From Acanthamoeba castellanii str. Neff (lineage: Eukaryota > Discosea > Longamoebia > Acanthamoebidae): DNA of 64,000 bases. This document shows, piece after piece, positions 57,201 through 64,000 of this stretch (the stretch's first letter is position 1; the number at the start of each line of letters is the position of its first letter). The notes under the pieces were generated by a model. That model saw only the letters and a list, made by a program, of their open reading frames with translations. It searched no databases and was not told the DNA's origin. The translations under genes and the position numbers were made by a program. The stretch spans positions 110,212 to 174,211 of the forward strand of contig NW_004457620.1 in assembly GCF_000313135.1 (NCBI RefSeq), in the 5' to 3' direction.

Positions 57201-60200
57201 CACAACAGCTTGCGTCGCCGGGAAGCGATCACCGAGGGCGGGGGGAGGGGGGTGAAGGCGGCGCACCGTTGCCAGATGGCCTGGCCGACGTGCTTGACGT
57301 TGTAGGCGCCGATGAGGACCAGCATGACGAGCGCGTTCCAGTAGGCGCTCACCACGGACAGCGGGGTCGTGGCGGACTCGAAGCCTGCCGGTGGGTTGTA
57401 GAGCGTGAGCTTGAGCAGGGCTTCCACCAGCTGCGGATTCGTGATGCGCAGCGCCTCGGGGTCCTATGTTGACACACCAATCATCTCTGCCGCTTAGCCA
57501 TAGAATTACCTAAATATCTAAACATTTAGATAAGATAGATAGATAGATAAAAAGAAAGGAGAAAAATGGAGACCTGGAGAGAGGCGGCCCGTTTGACGAT
57601 CTTGCCGATGGCGTCCAACGCGTCGGAGTTGAAGAGGGGCCGACCGGTCAGGTGGATTACGGTGATGAGGGTGATGGTGTCCTCGCGCACGGGGATGGCG
57701 CTCAGGCACTTCTCCACCCGCTCCACCTCGCCGCTCATCTCCTGGTCCGCGTAGGACGCCGCAGCGTCCAGGTGCAGCAGGCGATGCAGCAGCGCGTAGT
57801 AGCCCTGCGGACTGATCCCGGGCAGCAAGCGCACCACCTGCTCACACACAACGACACGACACGACACACACGACACGACACACACGACACACACGCCTTT
57901 AGGCCTTGGTTTCGTTGCTGCAAACGGGACGAGGAGAGGCGGGGCGTACGATGTTGTGGCACCAGCCCATGGCCTCCTCGTGGAATCGAGCCGCCTTGTC
58001 ACGCCATTCCCTGCAGCCGCCGATCCCACAAATTAGCGTAAAAAGTCACATTGACCGTTGCTGCGTTCGTGTCGTCCTCGAACTGGCCCTTGCCTCGCCC
58101 AAGAACCCGTGCAGCTCGCGGAACACTTGTTGCGTGTGCGGTGGTGCGTGTACGGTGGTGCGTGTGCGTTTGCATTACCGGAGAAGGGAAGAGTCGTCGG
58201 GAAGGCCCAGCAGCGGCAGGAAACCGGTGAGCTCCATGGTGTTGGACACGTAGCGCTCCCTGGGCCGAAAGTCGCCGGTGAACTCGACTCCGCCCAGCTC
58301 GGGCTCCTGCAGGAGCTCCGCGGCCAGCAGGAACACGTCGATTCTCGACCCCGCCAGACCCCGTATTACCTGTATATAACATATATGCACGACACGACAC
58401 GACACACACACGACACACACGCACACCACATGCGACGGCCAGAACGTGTGAGTCACTCAAGCAAGCAAGGGCACGCAGTGTGGCACGTGTCGTGTGCTGT
58501 TCTGGTGTGCGTTGGTGTTGTTGTTGCAGCCCTGCGCAAGAACCTTGCTGAGGCGGTCCTTGAGGAGGCTGGTGTCTTCGGTGGCGGCCAGCTTCTGGAA
58601 GATGAATGCAATCTCGGCCTCAGGCCTGTAGCCGAGCTTCTCCATGGCCTCCACGACGATCGAGAGCATCTTCATGTTGGCGACAGGCGCAGTCTTGGCG
58701 GGAAGCAGCTCGTGCTCCACAAAGTAGCGAAGCGCGAGCGGCGGGTAGCTCCTTCACCACGTACGCACGCACACCGCCAAGAACGTCAGACCCGCTACAC
58801 GATCGCCAGCACAACGCGCGCGCAAGGAGGCCGCACTTGTTGTTTCGCAGAACGACGGAGAGAGCTTCGGTCCAGAGCGTGTAGAGCGGGCCCTTGAGCT
58901 TCAGTCGCAAGATCTGGTGCACCACCTGCTTGTCGTCTTCTTCGGCCGTGTTGGTCTGCAGGGCCAGCTGGCTCAACAGCTCCTTGGCAAACCGAGCCGC
59001 CGAGAGGTTTTGAAGCCACTGCCGGCCACGACGACACAGACACACCACGTAAAGGTGAGCGCACTCCATCTCGTTCCTTGCGGGGTTGATGTGGTTGGCG
59101 GTGGTACCTCGTCCAGGTGTGCGGCGGCGAGGGAGCGGGCTTCGCGGTAGCCGGCGGCCACAGTGAGCAGCTTGACGACGTTGCGGATGCCCTCGACGCC
59201 GGCGTGCTGGAGGTGGTGCTGCACGAACTCGGCCGTGTGCGCGTGGATGAGCTCGCGCGCGCCCTCGTCCCGGTACCGCGGGGAGACCAGGTCCTCCATC
59301 TCGGCCGCGACCTCCTCGGGGTAGGGGAGCGGGGCGTCCGGGAAGGCCGTCAGGATGTTGGCCACGAACGCGCGCGTGCACTCGTCATCCACCCACAGCC
59401 TGTCCGCCACCGCATCCTCCAAATAGGCCTGGCCTCCGTAACACACGGCGCCACACGACACACGACACCGACACGACACCGACACGACACACACGACACA
59501 CACGACACACACGACACACACGACACACACGACACACACGACACACGCACAGGTCGTCGTCAGTGTTGTCGGTGAGACCAATGGACGGGCGGGCTGGTTG
59601 GGCGCACCTGCACGAACTCGAGGGGCCAGTCGCGCTGGTGGCGGAACAGGAGCCACAGGATGGAGCACGCCAGCACCGCCGCGGCGCCGTTGCGCTTGCC
59701 CACGCCCGAGGCGTCGCGGCGAAGGAGCGCGATGAGCGCGTCGACGGCGGCTTCGGTGCCAAAGAGCGACGGGTCGCGCCTGGCCAGCACGGCCAAGGAG
59801 AGGAACGTGTGGCGATCGGGCTCGGCAGAGGCCGAGCTCGACTGGCGCAGGAACAGCAGCGCCTCGACTACCACCGCGCTCGCGGCCGCCGCATCGCCGC
59901 GCTCGTCTGCGTCAAGCACCTGCTCCACCAAATCTGCAGCCGCGCGCCGTGAGGCTCTACGCGACCCGTAAGGGGGTGCAACGAAGCTGAAGTGTTTGGG
60001 GGGGGAGAGGCTTCTACGCACCGTCTGGCACCCCGCTCACGAACTGCACGCGAGTAGCATGCAACCAACGACACAACACAACACGACACGACGCACGGGG
60101 CACGCACGCACAGTGAGAAAGGAGCGAGAGTGGGGGTAGGCAGGCGATGTGGTGGGGCTGGGCGCGCACCTTGCTCGCAATGGGAGGGGGCGGGGCGACA

Positions 60201-60484
60201 GCAGCACCGGGCACGCGGCGCTTCGGGAGGGCCTGCTGTGGTGGCTGCTGCTGCTGCTGCTGCTGCGAGGGCCTGGACGGGGGAGCCACTTCTCGCCGTG
60301 GTCGCGCCGTGGAGCCTGCAATGCGCAAATGTTCAGACGTTAAGATTCCAAGTTCGAAATGAGGGAGGTGTGTCTTCGAACCCAAGGCGATGAGCTCGTG
60401 GTTGAGGGCCGATGGAGCTGCGTTGCCACCACTTGCGACGGGTCGCCCCCGGCCGCGCCCGCGGCCAGTACCTTGCCCCTGCAT
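51231..60484 (-). CDS. INTS1: Integrator complex subunit 1
   Basis: The ATG is at 60484 (MQGQGTGRGRGRGRP). ELIALGSK soon follows, as in animal INTS1, then a polyglutamine stretch. The diagnostic region is LRRDASGVGKRNG, then VLACSILWLLF, and QAYLEDAVADRLWVDDE then AFVANILTAF (DUF3677). Further blocks in order are EWLQNLSAARFAKELLSQLA, LPGISPQGYYALLHRLLHLD, PIREDTITLI-like PVREDTITLITVIHLTG, AIGKIVKRAASLQ, PTARCMMEMLITRISNFPP, LGHRLCCSRDPDFVLELMA, METDP-like FETDPRAIHAYLSHLL, and VAHPALVLRHLNTLAALIEG. It ends at 51231. Integrator cleaves snRNA 3-prime ends and attenuates Pol II; INTS1 is a helical-repeat scaffold. About 25 exons are present; exact joins were checked only near the start. Confidence 0.93.
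54135..54183 (+). repeat. (GTGTC)9 pentanucleotide repeat
   Basis: Nine tandem GTGTC units plus a partial unit, in an INTS1 intron. This is the cleanest example of the pentamer found across introns of this window. Confidence 0.95.
59456..59550 (+). repeat. GACACACAC-type tandem repeat
   Basis: About eight tandem units of a CGACACACA-like nonamer, with variants at the left edge, in an INTS1 intron. It is the reverse complement of the GTGTGTCGT repeat at 24541-24622. Confidence 0.85.
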
Positions 60485-60771
60485 CTCCAAGCGTGGATTT
60501 TTTTTCCTTGTCTTTTCTTGCTTTGCTGTAGTCTTCAAACTCAGCTCTTTTCCTTCATTTCCCCAGCACCGGTGTAACAGAAAATTCCAGGTAACGAAGG
60601 GAAAAGGGCCGCGAGAAATTACTGGAAAAGGCGGGAAAAGTACGGACCTAGAAAAATCGGGGAAGGACGCCTGCAACAGCCGGTCGGGGAGCTTCCCAGA
60701 AGAGCGTGCTCCGAAGAAGCGGCGTCGGCCTTTCCCCATCGGTCGCCCACCACCATGGCCACGAGACGTTT
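60485..60771. promoter_or_regulatory. Divergent region between INTS1 and the tyrosine phosphatase
   Basis: 287 bases between opposed ATGs. A minus-strand frame with an upstream ATG at 60739 continues into INTS1, but the conserved INTS1 start lies downstream. This is therefore read as leader or promoter. Confidence 0.35.
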
Positions 60772-62502
60772 ATGGCGCGGTGGTGGCCCACTTCACTTTC
60801 GAACTTCCTCCTCCGAGTCGACGCCACCTCCATGTTTGCCACCTTGATGATGTTTGCCAACGACACCACTACTGCCACTACCTCTGCCGCTACTGCGGCA
60901 GGCGCCCGCCGCTCTCCTCAGATGGATCCCGCCGGCATCTTTTTTTATGATGGATCCGATGGATGCATCGCGAATGATGGAGGACCAGGATTCGTGGGCA
61001 GCGCCACGATGAGCACGACGCCGAAGCAAGAGGAGAAGAAGATGAATAAGAACAAAAGAGGAGATCACGATTCCGATTACGAAGCCGAGTACAAGCAGCT
61101 GGCGCGGGATGAGCTGGAGGACATGCTGCTGACCGGCGAGCTGCCCGACTTTGCCTCGGGCCAGGCGAGATGGAACGAACGTAAGAACCGCTACTCGAAT
61201 AACCTCCCGCTCGAACGCACGCGCGTCAAGCTCGCCCCGCGGCCCCACACCCCCGGCTCCGACTACATCAACGCCAGCTACATACACGCTCCCGCTGCTT
61301 CTGTCCACGCCTGCCATGCCAAGGCCAAGGACGACAACGACGACGTAGAAGTAGTAGAAGAAGCCGAGTACATTGCGGCCCAGGCGCCGCTGGCCGGTAC
61401 CTGCGGCGACTTCTGGCGCATGGTGGCCGAGCGCGGGGCCGGGCTGGTGGTCATGCTCACCCGCCTGCGCGAGGGCGAGCGCACCAAGGCCACCCGCTAC
61501 TGGCCTCGGCGCGTCGGGCGCACCACCCGGTTCGGCGAGGTGCGCGTGCGGCTCGTCTCGGTTCACTCCCACTACGGACCCGCCCGCGACGACCTCATCG
61601 TGCGCCGATTCCTCATCCGCCGCGTCCGCGTGCCGCAGCAGCAGCTCAACCAACAACACGACGACGACGGCATGCACGACGATGACGATGGCCACGACAA
61701 CAACAACGACAACGATGCGATGACGAGCGAGGAGAGCGAGGTGGAGGGCGAGGAGAGCGGCGAGGGCGAGTGGCGGGAGGTGGTGCACCTGCACTACCAG
61801 GCCTGGCCCGACTTTGGCCGCCCGGCCACGGACAGCTTCAGGGAGCTGCTGCGGCTGGTCGACGACTTCCACGTGGCCCACGCCGGGCCGATCGTCACGC
61901 ACTGCTCGGCCGGGCTTGGTCGCACGGGCGTGCTCATCGCCGCCCACATCGCGCTCGCCCAGCTCCGTCGCACAGCCGCCGCCGCCGCCGCCGAGGTGGT
62001 TCGACCCGACGTGTATGCCACGGTGCGCCACATCCGCAAGCAGCGATCGGGCATGGTACAGACGCTCGAGCAGTTTACCTTCATCCACGAGGTGGTGAAC
62101 GACCTCCTCGCCGAGCGGGAGGCCGCCGCCTCCATCATGACCACCACGACCACGACCACGTCCACGATCACCACTTCGAGAGCAAGAGTCAGCGCCCACA
62201 CGGCGACGAAGAGGTGCTCGTCGAGCCCGCCCAGGATCAGCAGCGGCCGGTCCTCGGCCCGAGGCGGCGGCGGCTTTTCGACTTCACTGGGCTGGAGCGC
62301 CACGTCAGCGCCATCGGCTTCGTCGGGGTGCTGCTCGTTGGTCGACGACCTGATGGACTACGACACCACCACCAGCTGCGCGGCCGAGCTCGGGCTGGCC
62401 AGTGCGCACCACCACCACCACAAGGCTGCCGTGCGACGCGAGCAGCAGCGGGGCCGGCAGGGCCTGTGCAGTTCGACGCCGGCCATCTGCATGCGGGTGT
62501 GA
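60772..62502 (+). CDS. Classical protein tyrosine phosphatase, intronless
   Basis: One uninterrupted frame of 576 residues. The ATG at 60772 is the first in frame; the frame opens upstream with GTG only. PTP motifs run in order: NRYSNNLPLERTRVKL, GSDYINASYI, YIAAQAPLAGTCGDFWRM, TRYWPR, LHYQAWPDFGRPATDSF (WPD loop acid), the P-loop HCSAGLGRTGVLIAAH (His-Cys 61900-61905), and the Q-loop QRSGMVQTLEQFTFIHEVV. All catalytic residues are present, so activity is expected. An Asp/Asn/Glu/His-rich insertion (about 61650-61770) splits the core before the WPD strand. The N-terminus is Ala/Thr-rich. The C-terminal about 130 residues are Thr/Ser/Gly-rich, with a His run, and look disordered. Substrates are unknown. 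Confidence 0.93.
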   Translation: MARWWPTSLSNFLLRVDATSMFATLMMFANDTTTATTSAATAAGARRSPQMDPAGIFFYDGSDGCIANDGGPGFVGSATMSTTPKQEEKKMNKNKRGDHDSDYEAEYKQLARDELEDMLLTGELPDFASGQARWNERKNRYSNNLPLERTRVKLAPRPHTPGSDYINASYIHAPAASVHACHAKAKDDNDDVEVVEEAEYIAAQAPLAGTCGDFWRMVAERGAGLVVMLTRLREGERTKATRYWPRRVGRTTRFGEVRVRLVSVHSHYGPARDDLIVRRFLIRRVRVPQQQLNQQHDDDGMHDDDDGHDNNNDNDAMTSEESEVEGEESGEGEWREVVHLHYQAWPDFGRPATDSFRELLRLVDDFHVAHAGPIVTHCSAGLGRTGVLIAAHIALAQLRRTAAAAAAEVVRPDVYATVRHIRKQRSGMVQTLEQFTFIHEVVNDLLAEREAAASIMTTTTTTTSTITTSRARVSAHTATKRCSSSPPRISSGRSSARGGGGFSTSLGWSATSAPSASSGCCSLVDDLMDYDTTTSCAAELGLASAHHHHHKAAVRREQQRGRQGLCSSTPAICMRV

Positions 62503-62718
62503 CTGCCAGTCGACGCCGCCGAGGGGAGGGACGACACCCGTGGCCACCGACGGGAAGCGCAGAGCGCCTTCCGGTGTTCCTTGTAGGCACACCATCGCCG
62601 CACCCCCCCCCCCACCACCACCTTTCCTCCTGTCCACTACCCCACTACCACCGTCTTCTGTGCACATAAACCCCTTTTCTCAAGCTCACGAGAACGTTCT
62701 CTGAGCCGACCACCTTCT

Positions 62719-64000
62719 TTAATCTTTCTTGCCGGTGTTCTTCTTCTGGTTGCGGAGGAGGGCGCGCTGCTCGAGCTTGGAAAGGCCGGTGGCCGGCGCG
62801 GAAGGTGAGGAAGGTGATGGCCCCCCACCGGTGTTCTTCCTGGCCGCCGAGGGCGAGGCGGCGGCGGGGAAGTCCCAGCCGTCATCGTCGCCGCCATCGC
62901 CAGCGGCATCGCCCCAGCCGTCATCGCCCCATCCGCCCGCGCCCTTGCCCTCCTCTTCCTCGTCGTCGCTCGCACCCCACGCGTTGCCGCCCGACGACTT
63001 GCCGGTGGGCGACGAGTAGGAGCGTGCAGGCGAGGCAGCAGCAGCAGCAGCAGCAGCAGCCGTGGCGGGCTCCACCTTTTTGGCGGCTGCCAAGGAGAAC
63101 GAACGTGTCGACGACGACGCGCGCGAAGAAATGGCCGTGGCGGTGGCGGATGCGGCGGCAGGCTTGGCTGCCACTCCGCTAAAGGAAGAGGAAGAAGCAG
63201 AAGAGAATGGCTTGGCGGTGGCGGTGGCGGCCTCGGCTCGTCGCAGACCTGGGATGCCCTTCTTCTCCGCCGATGGCGAGGTCGGAGCGACCGCACTGCG
63301 CGCCGTACACGCATGTCAGCGAAAGCAGCCCACGCCTCAGTTGTCGTTCATGCCGCCGCCGCCAAGTGGAAAAAGAAAGAAAGAAAGAGAAGTATGAGGG
63401 GGGGAGGCATATGTGTGGCGTGCCTGGGGCGGGCGCTCGTCACAGTGGCCGAGCCGGTGGTTGCCCCCTTGACGCCACTGCACAGCCACAGCCACATACA
63501 AATATAAACATAAACAAGAATTTGAATGCAATAATAATCTTGCGCCACGAACTTGAGAAGAAAGCGACGGCGTACGTACGGGTGGCGGCGGGTCGCAGGG
63601 GGCTGGCCACGGGCTGCTTCTTGGGCGGCGCAAAGACGTCGGCCTCGTCCTCCTCGTGGGCGCGAGGTACACCGCCCCAGTCGTCGTCGTCGTCGTTGCC
63701 CCATCCGCCGTCGTCGCTGTCCTCCTTGGCCCAGTCGTCGTCGTCGCCCCACCCGCCCGCGTCTTGGGCGTTCGCCTGCGTTGGCGGAATGGGTGAGAGG
63801 TGCGTGGTGAGTGAGCGAGCGAGTGAAGATCATGGACGGTGAGTGGGTGGAGGCCGTGGCATGCACGTACGGCGGTACTCAGGCGACTGCCGCCACCAGT
63901 AGAAGGCGCGGGCTTCGTGGCGGCCGAAGCTGCAGAGGTCGTGCGAGTCGCGCTAGCCGTGGTGGTGCCCCAGTCGTCGTCGGGGAGGTCGTCATCTTCG
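62719..64000 (-). CDS. C-terminal part of a SCYL1-like protein (partial, runs off the window)
   Basis: The gene enters from beyond 64000. Visible exons lie at about 64000-63870, 63780-63585 and 63290-62719, with the stop at 62719. The text is almost all low complexity: DDDW/WGDD repeats (GGWGDDDDWAKEDSDDGGWG, GGWGDDGWGDAAGDGG), Ser/Ala stretches, an alanine run from a GCT/CTG repeat, and a final LSKLEQRALLRNQKKNTGKK. Tryptophan-Gly-Asp tails of this kind occur at the end of SCYL1/CEX1 pseudokinases, which act in COPI traffic and tRNA export. The kinase and HEAT parts would lie outside the window, so the call is tentative. An alternative is an unrelated adaptor with the same tail. Confidence 0.5.

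Noticed and set aside
60485..60739. INTS1 start at the upstream ATG 60739
   Set aside because: The extra residues are low-quality (Lys/Phe/Pro-rich), the stretch overlaps the divergent promoter, and the conserved ELIALGSK block sits close behind the ATG at 60484.

Overview
This is a eukaryotic nuclear window, most likely from an Acanthamoeba-type amoeba. The exons are GC- and CpG-rich. Genes are packed on both strands and cut by many short introns, mostly GTACG...CAG. The introns are full of GTGTC/GACAC-type repeats. The organism call is inference from gene content, intron style and base composition; no rRNA or organelle marker is present. About 19 protein genes, one tRNA gene, one decayed pseudogene and one base-composition anomaly can be supported.

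Layout. 61-6258 (minus): a chorein-N bridge-like lipid-transfer protein of the UHRF1BP1/BLTP3 type, then a YIPF5-type Golgi protein. 6681-11263 (minus): one gene joining a 2-oxoglutarate/Fe(II) prolyl-hydroxylase-like domain, an F-box and a complete actin-like domain. A broken inverted copy of its actin part lies beside it on the plus strand (11353-12075). 12299-18124: a small hydrophilic protein, a SAP-domain AP endonuclease, MOB1 and an F-box protein. 18150-28387: a HCx5R phosphatase, eIF3h, an F-box/WD40 protein, a short SNARE and a GGQ-bearing mitochondrial-type release/rescue factor.

28686-35068 (plus): a second unusual fusion (alpha/beta hydrolase, SAM domain, degenerate TKL kinase), then calreticulin. 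35069-37056: a stretch with no CpG for 1,044 bases, tRNA-Leu(CAG), and a coding-like scrap. 37057-48193: a long coiled-coil protein, serine hydroxymethyltransferase, a LURP-one/tubby-like protein and the pyruvate dehydrogenase E2 subunit. 48445-60484: convergent RTF1 (Paf1 complex) and a full INTS1 (Integrator scaffold). 60772-64000: an intronless classical protein tyrosine phosphatase and the 3-prime part of a gene with a SCYL1-like tail.

Most genes are unrelated housekeeping functions, so no operon logic applies. Three F-box genes lie between 6.7 and 26 kb, one fused to a prolyl-hydroxylase-like domain. RTF1 and INTS1, both RNA polymerase II elongation/termination factors, are convergent neighbours. 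The strongest candidates for undescribed biology are the oxygenase-F-box-actin protein, the hydrolase-SAM-pseudokinase protein and the CpG-free island beside the tRNA gene.
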